A stretch of DNA of 64,000 nucleotides. It comes from Planctomycetota bacterium (GTDB lineage: Bacteria > Planctomycetota > B15-G4 > SIAN01). Positions 27,060 to 35,936 of this stretch are shown piece after piece; position 1 is the stretch's first letter, and each line of letters starts with the position of its first letter. The DNA lies in contig JANQQL010000025.1 in NCBI GenBank assembly GCA_028289345.1, positions 620,001 to 684,000 on the forward strand, read 5' to 3'. The notes under the pieces were generated by a model. That model was not told the DNA's origin, did no database searches, and was given only the letters and a program-made list of their open reading frames with translations. The translations under genes and the position numbers were made by a program.

Positions 27060-29651
27060 ATGTCGAATCCGACCACACCGTCTGCCGAATCGTTGCTGTC
27101 CCACGCCGCTTGGGTGGGAGCCCTCGCGGTTTCTTTGGTTCGTGATGCGAGCGAGGCCGAAGATCTGGCACAAGAGGTGCTCCTCGAAGCGTTGCGTCGT
27201 CCGCCGCGGCAGCGAGGGCCGTGGCGTCCTTGGTTGAAGACCGTCGCCAAGAACCGCGCACGCCGACTCGCCCGCGAGTCACAGCGGCGCACGGATCGGG
27301 AGCGGAAGTCCGCACTCTCGGAAGTCGAGGATCGGGAACCCGCGGACATCGTGCAGCGCGCGTCTCTGCAACGGCAAGTGGTGAATGCGGTTCTGGACCT
27401 GGACGAACCGTACCGAACGACGGTTCTGCTGCGCTACTTCGATGGGCTGACTCCGGCAAAGATCGCCAAGAGACAATCCGTTCCCGTGAGTACGGTGCAA
27501 ACCCGGCTCAAGCGTGGCCGTGCTCGTCTCCGTGAGGCGCTCGCGCCAGAGCCAAGTCAGCGGCAATCCTGGGCTCTGGCAATGGTTGCGTTGCTTTCTG
27601 AGTCCCAGCGGGCGTTGTTGCGCGGATCCTTGATGGGGGTTTCTTGGTGGGCCGGAGGAGTGTTGTTGATGACGACGACGACGAAGGCCTCGCTGATCGT
27701 GTTGGCGATCGCGGGATGGGCATTGTTCGAGTACTCCTTCCCGTCGGCCCCCGCTTCCGACCCGCTCGACGCCGGATCTCCGGGCGATCATTCGCTGCTC
27801 GCGGATGTTCGGCCATCCCTTCCTGAGGTGAACCGACGAGAGCCGGTCGAACCGTCGAAGGGCCATTCCGCGTTGATCTCAGCGGCCAATGCCGCTGAGA
27901 AATCCACCTCTCCCAAGGAGGTCGCACTGCGGGGGCGAGTCTTCTCCCAACGAGGAGATCCGGTGTCCGACGCCTGGGTTCTTCTTCGAGGCAGCGTCGG
28001 CGCCTTGAATCTGCGCACGGAGGGACGGTCGCTGCTTCGACGCTATCGATCCGGCGAACTTCCGGATGGCTACTTTCGAGCGATCACGGATCCGAACGGG
28101 CACTTTTCCTTTGCCGAGGGCCCGGTCAAAGGTTCGTGGGACCTGTTGGCTTGCCATCCGGATCGGGGCATTGCTGCTCGTTCCGGAATGGTGCCCGAAC
28201 ATTCCCTCGGCGAGGTTTTGCTGACCTTGGAGCCGGGAGTGGTGTTGTCGGGGCGAATCAGTGATCCGAGTGGCGCTCCCCTGGCAGGGGCAAACGTGTC
28301 AGTGATGTCCTATGGGGAAGAGAACACGGTCAACGCTCCCGACTGGGTCCAGAGCGATCCGTTCGGGGATTACCGCAGCCTGACGATGCCGGGGAATCGC
28401 TTCTTGCTGTCGTTGCGCGCTCCCTCCTTCTACTCGACGCACCGGGTCGTCGAAGTGCCGCCCGGGTCTGAGGCTCATCGGGTCGACTTCGTGCTCGAAC
28501 CTGCTCCCCGGTGGAGTGGACGGATCACGGATCCCCATGGGCAGCCTGCAGGTCTCCGGGAAGCGGTGGTTCGACGAGCCGGGGAGAGCGCCTTGAAAGA
28601 GGTGGCTCTTTTCGTTTCCCGGTTGCATCCGTCGACCACCGTGAACTTCCGAGCCGGCTCCCCGGTCGAGGGGACGATCGAACTCCAACAGGATGGTTAT
28701 GAAATCTGGCCCGAACAGCCGGAGGACCGCTTCGTCTCGGTTTGGGTCGGAGATGCGTTGCTGGGTTGGGTGGATCGATCCAACGAATCTGCGGACTCTG
28801 ACATCGTGGTGGACGTGGAAAAGATCCCCGCGAAGGGACCTTTCGGAACTCTGACTTTGCAAATCCTGCACGAGGGGTCTCGAGAGCCGGTGTCGAGAGG
28901 CGAGGTCCGGCTTTGGTGTGAGGATGCTTGGGAGGAGGAGTTCTTCGGCGGGAAGCGATTCTTCCTGGATCCGGCCACCATGCATGGCGGCGCGTTCACC
29001 GTTTCTGAAGTGCCCTATGGAGATTGTCGACTGAGAGTGTCGTCGGGGGAGTCGGCGGTCATCCTTCGAACGGAGGTTCGCTCGGAAGATCAACGGCTGG
29101 TCGTGGAGTTGCCTCCGGTCGATGGGAGCCTGACCGTGCGGGTCACCGGAGAGTCGGGCCGAGTGCCCGAATCCACCGAACTCACCTTGCTCAACGAGGA
29201 CGGGGAGTTCTGGTTTCCTGTCGCGTCTCAGTTTTCGATCAACGAGCAAGGGACCTGTTTGTTCTCGGTGCCACGGGGGAAGTACTGGGTCGTCGTGATT
29301 CCGCAAGACCAAGTCCATGGAGCGCTGGCGCAGCTGGTGGAAGTGGACCAGAACAGCACTGCGGAGGTGATCGTTCCCCGCGCGGAAATGATCCGGCTCG
29401 AGTCTCGTGGCACAGCACGGGGGCCCTTCGAATTCGTCATCCGTGACTCGCGAGGGATCCCCGTCATCGAAAGTCGTCGCGACGGACGGCGTCACTTCGG
29501 TGCAGGAGGTGGTCCGTTCTACGTCGCCCCGGGAGACTACACCGTCGAGGTCCGCTGCCCCTCCTTCACCCTCGAGCCGTTCTCGGTTGCCTCCCGCTCG
29601 GACGAGGCCGCGGTCGAATTCGAGATGCAACTCGTCCAGTCCTCCCCCTGA
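27060..29651 (+). CDS. ECF sigma factor fused through a TM segment to a large region with carboxypeptidase-regulatory-like domains
   Basis: Sigma2-like SLVRDASEAEDLAQEVLLEAL...WLKTVAKNRARRL; sigma4-like VLDLDEPYRTTVLLRYFDGLTPAKIAKRQSVPVSTVQTRLKRGRARLREAL; TM KASLIVLAIAGWALFEYSF; repeats such as LEPGVVLSGRISDPSGAPLAGANVSV. Confidence 0.85.
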   Translation: MSNPTTPSAESLLSHAAWVGALAVSLVRDASEAEDLAQEVLLEALRRPPRQRGPWRPWLKTVAKNRARRLARESQRRTDRERKSALSEVEDREPADIVQRASLQRQVVNAVLDLDEPYRTTVLLRYFDGLTPAKIAKRQSVPVSTVQTRLKRGRARLREALAPEPSQRQSWALAMVALLSESQRALLRGSLMGVSWWAGGVLLMTTTTKASLIVLAIAGWALFEYSFPSAPASDPLDAGSPGDHSLLADVRPSLPEVNRREPVEPSKGHSALISAANAAEKSTSPKEVALRGRVFSQRGDPVSDAWVLLRGSVGALNLRTEGRSLLRRYRSGELPDGYFRAITDPNGHFSFAEGPVKGSWDLLACHPDRGIAARSGMVPEHSLGEVLLTLEPGVVLSGRISDPSGAPLAGANVSVMSYGEENTVNAPDWVQSDPFGDYRSLTMPGNRFLLSLRAPSFYSTHRVVEVPPGSEAHRVDFVLEPAPRWSGRITDPHGQPAGLREAVVRRAGESALKEVALFVSRLHPSTTVNFRAGSPVEGTIELQQDGYEIWPEQPEDRFVSVWVGDALLGWVDRSNESADSDIVVDVEKIPAKGPFGTLTLQILHEGSREPVSRGEVRLWCEDAWEEEFFGGKRFFLDPATMHGGAFTVSEVPYGDCRLRVSSGESAVILRTEVRSEDQRLVVELPPVDGSLTVRVTGESGRVPESTELTLLNEDGEFWFPVASQFSINEQGTCLFSVPRGKYWVVVIPQDQVHGALAQLVEVDQNSTAEVIVPRAEMIRLESRGTARGPFEFVIRDSRGIPVIESRRDGRRHFGAGGGPFYVAPGDYTVEVRCPSFTLEPFSVASRSDEAAVEFEMQLVQSSP

Positions 29652-29931
29652 CCCGCGGAGCGGTCGCGCCCGCGGAAACCCGGACTTCCTGACCTCGCAA
29701 TCTTCCAAGCTCGCTTTTTGGCAACCGTGGGTCACTCGCCAGCCGGCGCGGCCGACTCGTTCTTGTCGGGGTCCTCACGGCGAATTCACTTGGCGATTCG
29801 TGAAGGATGGAGGACTCGGAATGATCCCGTCAGAAGAACTCTGGACACTTGCCGTCGGCCGTCCTCAACAACGCGGGCCCGTTCGGCTGCTTCGAAGCGG
29901 GTTGCCGGCGGCAGGCTTCCCGCCCCAATGA

Positions 29932-31377
29932 CTAGTCCTTGCGCCGAAGGAAGTACAAGGTGCGCTCAGAGCCTTCGATAGAGATTCTTTCTTCGATCTC
30001 GAACCATTGGCCGAAGCTCGCCTCGAATCCCTCTTCGTGGTAGTCCGGGAAAATGTCCTCGCGGGTCGCGAGGAGCTTTCTTACCTGGGAGTCGCTCTTT
30101 GGCACGAACTCCAGAATCACGGACTTGCCGACGTCGTGGAAGAATCGGGCGAGGTGATCGAAAGGCAGGTTGTTGGAAATCGCCAAGTGATGAATCAGGG
30201 CTAGGCCCATGACCAGGTCCGCGGGACCGCGCTCGGCGAGAGAGTCTCGCTCCCGATGGTGCCAGCCCAAGGAGGGGCTGGGATTGGTCAGGTCCAAGAC
30301 GAGAGGAAGGATGTCCTTTCGCTGGTCGGATTGGATCTGACGGTAGTTTTTTTCAACGGCCACCGGGTCGATGTCGAAGGCGACGGCGGCCACCCCCGCC
30401 GCTTCCGCAGCGATTCGCGAGAAATGGCCGTTGTTGGCGCCCAGATCCCAAACGGATTGAGGCTTTGCCTTGGCTGCCAGCCGGGCGACCAACTCCTGCT
30501 TCTTGGCCATGGATTGGTCGTCGTAATTGGTGTCCGCGTAGTAGTCGCCCCACTCAGTGCCGGCCGGCTTCCATTCGAGTTTGCGGACGGTCGACTGAAG
30601 GTTGTCCACCAGGGCGGTGAGCCGGAACTTGCTGATCTTTGCATCTCGGGCTTTCGCCGACTTGCCGGTCGCGGCATCGTCGGCGTGGCGCTTCTGGGAC
30701 CCGGCGTGCAGGTGCAGGTGGGTCAACAGGGAGAACTTCCACTTGGTCCGAGACGGGAGCAGCTTGCTGGCGAGGTCCAGGGGCACGCCGTCGATGTAGA
30801 CGCGGAGCAGCTGGCTCAGGCGCACATCCTGGTAGGACATCAATGCCAGTGGTGCTAGGAAGTGCTGGCAGAACTGACGGTAGGCGACCCACGGTTTCCC
30901 TTCTTCGTAGCGCTCCAATGAGAGCGTGTCGATCAGGACCGGGCGTCCTTCCAAGAATTGGATGTTGTAGGCGCTGCAATCTTTCAGCGACATGTCGTGT
31001 TCCATCGCCAGTCGCTGAATCTGCAACGTCAGCAGCGCGGCGTCCTTCAGCTGACTGAAGGACCATTCGTAGGGATACGAGATGAATGGCACGCGCTCGG
31101 GAGCGATGACCGTGAAGCCCAGTTCCGGATCCACGAACTCCTTGGGGGCTTCTTCGTGTCGGACCAGCAGTCGATCACTGACAAGACGGTCGTACAGACC
31201 GTCGGGACGCATCAATCGCTGAAAGTCTTCGCGATAGACTTCGTTGACTTGGCGAAAGAGCGTGCCGTCGCGCTGGAAGAGAAAACCGCTCGGATCGCGG
31301 AACGAACTCGGCAGCCTGCGTTCAGCCGGAGTGCTCCGTCTCATCCTCGCCATCCTTTTCCATGCCGCCCTTGCCAA
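29932..31377 (-). CDS. Class I SAM-dependent methyltransferase, NoeA-like by recollection
   Basis: SSFRDPSGFLFQRDGTLFRQVNEVYREDFQRLM...; SAM motif VWDLGANNGHFSRIAAEAAGVAAVAFDIDPVAV; alternative starts 31353/31344. Confidence 0.82.
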   Translation of the reverse strand: MARAAWKRMARMRRSTPAERRLPSSFRDPSGFLFQRDGTLFRQVNEVYREDFQRLMRPDGLYDRLVSDRLLVRHEEAPKEFVDPELGFTVIAPERVPFISYPYEWSFSQLKDAALLTLQIQRLAMEHDMSLKDCSAYNIQFLEGRPVLIDTLSLERYEEGKPWVAYRQFCQHFLAPLALMSYQDVRLSQLLRVYIDGVPLDLASKLLPSRTKWKFSLLTHLHLHAGSQKRHADDAATGKSAKARDAKISKFRLTALVDNLQSTVRKLEWKPAGTEWGDYYADTNYDDQSMAKKQELVARLAAKAKPQSVWDLGANNGHFSRIAAEAAGVAAVAFDIDPVAVEKNYRQIQSDQRKDILPLVLDLTNPSPSLGWHHRERDSLAERGPADLVMGLALIHHLAISNNLPFDHLARFFHDVGKSVILEFVPKSDSQVRKLLATREDIFPDYHEEGFEASFGQWFEIEERISIEGSERTLYFLRRKD

Positions 31378-31543
31378 AGATTCCCGAGACGGTCATGCAG
31401 ATGCGCGACCAGAACATCCGGATCGCGAAGACCGCACCCAGCACGATGCCGACCACGGCCTGCAAGATGATGCTGCCCGTCCCGGGATCCAGGTAAGCCA
31501 GCACGGGTTCTGCCAGGTGGAACGACTCGAGAGGAATCATCAT
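31322..31543 (-). CDS. 73-aa single-TM microprotein with YLDPGTGS motif
   Basis: MMIPLESFHLAEPVLAYLDPGTGSIILQAVVGIVLGAVFAIRMFWSRICMTVSGIFGKGGMEKDGEDETEHSG; overlaps the methyltransferase start. Confidence 0.8.
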   Translation of the reverse strand: MMIPLESFHLAEPVLAYLDPGTGSIILQAVVGIVLGAVFAIRMFWSRICMTVSGIFGKGGMEKDGEDETEHSG

Positions 31544-31866
31544 GGGAATTCACCGCCCTCGGGATGCCGGCGAGCAGTGGTCGGCGGAAGGACGGTTCCA
31601 CCCCCACGAACTCCACTGGCTTCCATCATGGAACGACTGGACGGGAACAAGCCTGCCCCAGGACATTGCCTCCCGACCGCCAGAGCAGACCGTGAAACCG
31701 TGAGGTGAAACCCTGAGCGAGTCGATTGCTCACGGCCGTGCCTTGTTGGCCGTGATCGAACCGTTCGATCCGCTCGGAGGCCTTCACCTTGGGCCTGCCC
31801 ACGCCGGAAAGAGTAGTCGATGCCCCCGAGCCAAGTCAATTGCCCCAGGGGGGCGCGAGAGAGCAG

Positions 31867-34800
31867 CTACTCCGAGGCGGGAGCGCTCGGTGCCATGCCT
31901 CGACGAAGCGGCACTTTGATGCTCTGCCGCGAGGAAAAGCCGTCCCCTGTGTCGAAGTACACGCGAGAGAAGTCGCCGGCCGAGGTGTTGAGCTCGAATC
32001 GCAGGGTCGCCGATGTCGCTTGGGACAGGTCCAAGGGCGTGAGGTCCTTGGTCCGGAAGTAGCCAAGCCGCTCCCCGGAGTCGAGAAAGACGTCTGGGGT
32101 CTGGAGAACGTCGATGCGTGTGGGAGCCAGCTGTTCGGGCGCCTGCAAGCGAGAGTGTCGCTCGCCATTGACCCATAGCTCCACGTTGGCGAGTCGAAGA
32201 ACACAAGATTTGTCGGATGGCGTGAGCTGGATCCCTCGGAGGGTCTCCCGAGGAAGATCGACCTCGAAGGGCATCGGAGCAATTGCCAGGAGAGCATCGC
32301 GGGCTTTCTGGAAAGGTTCCGTTCCCGGTACCAGACGAGCTCCCGGCTCCAGAGCATCGTTCCACAGACGCTTGCCCGTAAGGCTGATCAAGTGACGAAC
32401 CACGCCAGGGTCCAACGTGATCTTGCTCACGGTCTGACGGTTCTTGGAAAGCGCCAGGAACGTGGGCAATCGGCGAATCTCTTTCAATCGGCCGAGAGGC
32501 ACGACGAAACGGAACCCGAACAAGCGGTTCTCATCGACGGAGAACGCTTTGGCGATGCCCCGGGACGCGGTGTTCAAGCTTCCCGCGAACAGCACTCGCT
32601 GTTCGTCGATCGCCACGATCAAGTCCGCGGGCTGCCCTCGGTCCCAGTCCGCTCCCCAGCCTTCGAAAACGACCGTGTCTTCGATGACATCGGTATCGAG
32701 GACGACGCCGCGGACCACACCGCTCGAGTCAAGGTCGTAGCGACTTCCTTGGCGGCTGGTGAGAACTCCCGCCACGGGGTCATAGGCATAGGCCGGGACG
32801 GTCGAGAGGGCACTCCCGCCGGGCGGGCCGAGAAGGAGGGTTTGGCCGTCGCGAGACTCGAGGCGATAGAGGTTCACCGCATTGTGACCGGAAACGAAGT
32901 ACTGGTCGTCGACAATGCCGGAAAACAAAGTGGTGCCATCCACGGAGTAAGTCGTCGCGATTCCGGCGATCACTCCGTTCAAGCATAGCGCGAGGGGATC
33001 TCCCGCCTGGAGGTCGTTGGGTTCGTTCCAGCGTCCGTTGAGGCGAGCCGGGACGAAGGCCCCGGACCGGTCCACTCGCTCGAGCAGCGCTGCTTGTTCC
33101 AGTTCGTAGTCTTGGGCCTCGACGCGAATGTCCAGCTTCTGGACCGATTGGCCGACCAAGTTTCGATGAGGTCCAAAGCGGAACAAGTCGCTGTCCGCCT
33201 CGCCGAGTTGGAAGTGCTTGGCGGTGCGGTCCAGGGCCTGCTGACGGGACTCCAGCACTGCGTCATAGGAATAGGTGATCAGCGAGGCGTCCCAGTTGAG
33301 AAAGGTTCGCTCCGCCGGTTTCTCTTGGCTCGCCTGCTGCAGGGGGCGCCCGTCGGTCTCCCACGGCAGGTTCAGCCCCATGGCGGATGCAATCGTGGGC
33401 AGAATGTCGACAATTTCTGCATGCACCTCACTCACTTCCCCGCTCAATTGCCCGGGAAGTTTGACGAGCAGCGGAACGAACATCACCTCGCCCACTCCTG
33501 CCTCGGAGAGGCGTCGCTTTTCCACGCCGGCCTGGTAGGCGATTCCGTGATCCGCGACCACCACGATGAGTGATTCGTCGTAGAGCTTCTCGCGTCGGAG
33601 TTTGTCGAAGAACTCACCCAACAGGGAGTCGACGTAGCTCATCTGAAGGAGGTGCCGCCATTGGTATTCGGCGACGATATTGGGCGCTCCCATCCAGCGG
33701 TCGTTGACGATGGAAACGCCGGTGATGTGGGGAGCGGTCAAGTACTTCTTGCCGGAGGGAAGGTACTCCCACGGCGTGTGCGGCATCATCAGGTGCAGGA
33801 AGTTCACCGTCGGTCGGGTCGAATTCTCGATGCCTCGCACGAAGTCGCGGAAGAATGCCGGGCGGTCACCTCGGAGAATGGCGTCGCGGCGTTCGTCGAT
33901 CGTTTTTTTGTCCGGGATGTCCTTCCAAGGTTCTTCCCCAGAGACGGCGTCTGGAGAAGGGGGCGGCTCGGCCACCTCGGTCTCTGCCGCCGCGCGTGTG
34001 GCAGCGGCGTCTCGAGCAAAATCTCCCCACTGGTTGTCGATGGCCGGAAGCGAAGTTGTGTAGCTCGCCGGTGTGACGACGTGGAGGTAGACCACTCCTA
34101 GATCCGAGAACAACGACTTCATCCGCTCGCCATAACTCAGAGCGGACTCGCTGCGTCCGGACAGTTCATCGGGGCACAGATAGGTCGACACCTCGAGCAC
34201 GTTGTAGTCGTACTCTTCGGCCAACCAGGTGAACAGATTGTCGGGATGATCGGCCACATTGGGAAGCAAGCGAGTGATGGGACGGATTCCCGTGAGGACC
34301 GAAGGAACAGCCAATGCCGTCGCCGTCGCAACCGAAGTCGCATTCCGGTACCAAGTGGCGGACTCTGCGAACTTCGCCAGATGAGGAAGCCGCTTGGCGT
34401 CCAGATTGCCTTTTGCGTCCATCAGAGAGAGGGAGGGACACTCGTCCAGGACGATCACTGAGATGGGTGGTTTCTGTTTGGCGTGGGCGAGGGAGCCGCC
34501 GGAAGAGGAAGTGGCCGCGGCGGGGAAGATCACGCTCTTGACCGGCGATCCGAACACGAACAGGGCGACAAAGCCTCCCGCCACCAGGGGAGCGGCGGTC
34601 GAGAGCAGCAAGCGAAGGGGGCGTGAGCCGGCGTAGAGCGAAACGCCCAAGAGACCCACGACGGCCATGGCAGCGATGGCAAGGGCACCGCTGAATGGGT
34701 CGAGGAGTCTCAACGCGGGGGCGGCGTACAACGCCACCAGCAAGCCGACGAACAGGAAATGGACAACCAGTCCGGCCGGTCGAGCGACCCACCAGGCCGC

Positions 34801-35049
34801 GCCCACCAAGGTCGCCATTCCCAGAGGGAGTAGCAAGCCGAGGGTCAGGACTAGCGTCCAAAGATCCTCGGGCTGCGAACCACGCACGACGAAGAACGAA
34901 GGGTTCTCGGCAGTGACGCGGAACAGTGGCTGGGCAATCCCGAGACTGCTCAACGCCCACAAGTGCACGGTGCAATGCCAAAAACCGAGGAGTGGATTGG
35001 TCTTCGTGGCGCTCGTCTTGGGCGTCGGTGAGGAGGGGGCGTCCGTCAA
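31867..35049 (-). CDS. Membrane-anchored sulfatase-like / alkaline phosphatase superfamily protein
   Basis: Several N-terminal TMs; ISVIVLDECPSLSLMDAKGNLDAKRLPHLAKFAESATWYRNATSVATATALAVPSVLTG; ESLIVVVADHGIAYQAG metal-binding motif. Confidence 0.85.
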   Translation of the reverse strand: MTDAPSSPTPKTSATKTNPLLGFWHCTVHLWALSSLGIAQPLFRVTAENPSFFVVRGSQPEDLWTLVLTLGLLLPLGMATLVGAAWWVARPAGLVVHFLFVGLLVALYAAPALRLLDPFSGALAIAAMAVVGLLGVSLYAGSRPLRLLLSTAAPLVAGGFVALFVFGSPVKSVIFPAAATSSSGGSLAHAKQKPPISVIVLDECPSLSLMDAKGNLDAKRLPHLAKFAESATWYRNATSVATATALAVPSVLTGIRPITRLLPNVADHPDNLFTWLAEEYDYNVLEVSTYLCPDELSGRSESALSYGERMKSLFSDLGVVYLHVVTPASYTTSLPAIDNQWGDFARDAAATRAAAETEVAEPPPSPDAVSGEEPWKDIPDKKTIDERRDAILRGDRPAFFRDFVRGIENSTRPTVNFLHLMMPHTPWEYLPSGKKYLTAPHITGVSIVNDRWMGAPNIVAEYQWRHLLQMSYVDSLLGEFFDKLRREKLYDESLIVVVADHGIAYQAGVEKRRLSEAGVGEVMFVPLLVKLPGQLSGEVSEVHAEIVDILPTIASAMGLNLPWETDGRPLQQASQEKPAERTFLNWDASLITYSYDAVLESRQQALDRTAKHFQLGEADSDLFRFGPHRNLVGQSVQKLDIRVEAQDYELEQAALLERVDRSGAFVPARLNGRWNEPNDLQAGDPLALCLNGVIAGIATTYSVDGTTLFSGIVDDQYFVSGHNAVNLYRLESRDGQTLLLGPPGGSALSTVPAYAYDPVAGVLTSRQGSRYDLDSSGVVRGVVLDTDVIEDTVVFEGWGADWDRGQPADLIVAIDEQRVLFAGSLNTASRGIAKAFSVDENRLFGFRFVVPLGRLKEIRRLPTFLALSKNRQTVSKITLDPGVVRHLISLTGKRLWNDALEPGARLVPGTEPFQKARDALLAIAPMPFEVDLPRETLRGIQLTPSDKSCVLRLANVELWVNGERHSRLQAPEQLAPTRIDVLQTPDVFLDSGERLGYFRTKDLTPLDLSQATSATLRFELNTSAGDFSRVYFDTGDGFSSRQSIKVPLRRGMAPSAPASE

Positions 35050-35789
35050 TGCACTAGCACCTCGTCGAACATCGTTTCGTAGGGAGTCCCTTCGTACAGG
35101 CGGCGGACTTCTTGGAAGTTCAGCAACATGACCGTGAGGTCGTCTTTGGTTTGCTTCTGGGGAATCTGGTCAGATTCATGGTCCAGCAGTGCCGGGTCGA
35201 TGTCGAGGAACTTGCCGAGAGAGGCCAGGGTGGCCTGCCGATCGGTCAAGAGCTCTTCGTAGTCCAGATGGTGGACGGGCAAGGGCAGAGAGGCCACTCG
35301 CTCCGTGAGTTCGGTCTCGCGAATTTCCAGGTTCTTCAGCAACTTGCGAAATCGATCGATGTCCAGCTCGAAAGGTCCGGGAGCGGTTTGCCCTTTCCGC
35401 AGGTGGACGCTCCCGGTGACTTCTTTGAGGCGCAGGGAGTTCAAGATGGAGACCCCTTGCTTCACTCGATTGCGCCGCTGCATGTGAATGACCTTGGCCT
35501 TCTCTTCGATCAGGGCGTTGTAGAAGCCTTCTTTGTCGAGGAGGTCATTGGGCTTGATTTTGAAGCCGGCGCAGATCAGCTTCGGGTGCTTGCGTCGCCG
35601 TTCCTGCGCCTTCTGATAGAAGCCGTGGACCATCGCGACCTGGGCCGCCGCTCCGTCCTCTTGGCGCTTCAGCGACTCCAACAGCTTTTCGCCCTCGAAG
35701 TGAACTTCGGGGGATGTGTTCAGCAGCATCCGCAGGTAGGCACTGCCACAGCGACCGTGGAACACCACGGCGAACTTTGTCATTTCCAT
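35046..35789 (-). CDS. Sulfotransferase-like protein
   Basis: KFAVVFHGRCGSAYLRMLLNTSPEVHFEGE resembles a PAPS 5'-phosphosulfate loop; VHHLDYEELLTDRQATLASLGKFLDID; 4-nt overlap with the next gene. Confidence 0.75.
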   Translation of the reverse strand: MEMTKFAVVFHGRCGSAYLRMLLNTSPEVHFEGEKLLESLKRQEDGAAAQVAMVHGFYQKAQERRRKHPKLICAGFKIKPNDLLDKEGFYNALIEEKAKVIHMQRRNRVKQGVSILNSLRLKEVTGSVHLRKGQTAPGPFELDIDRFRKLLKNLEIRETELTERVASLPLPVHHLDYEELLTDRQATLASLGKFLDIDPALLDHESDQIPQKQTKDDLTVMLLNFQEVRRLYEGTPYETMFDEVLVH

Positions 35790-35936
35790 GAGGCTCCTCC
35801 GAGTCCGCATCGTACCACCGGGCAAGCCGTGGTCGGCCCCACATCATTCTCACTGCCCGGAGGCTGCTCTGCCGGAGGGTTTCGCTGCGTTGCGGTTAAC
35901 ATCCATCCGATCCTCCTCTTCTCGAACGGTCCTCGC

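Noticed and set aside
27670-27687. Short ACG trinucleotide repeat
   Set aside because: Simple codon run encoding TTTT inside the ECF fusion; too short to be a meaningful repeat.
28299-29735. 478-aa minus-strand ORF
   Set aside because: Antisense to the carboxypeptidase-regulatory part of the ECF fusion; Arg/His-rich, no domain.
31540-31839. 99-aa minus-strand ORF whose stop overlaps the start of the microprotein
   Set aside because: Overlap looks like coupling, but the translation is Arg/Gly-rich with no hydrophobic or domain pattern; treated as noncoding.
35112-35936. N-terminal extension of the 644-aa pyruvyl transferase ORF
   Set aside because: It runs antisense to the sulfotransferase gene; homologous-looking sequence begins at LKRILLVNDTGQ (TTG at 35937).
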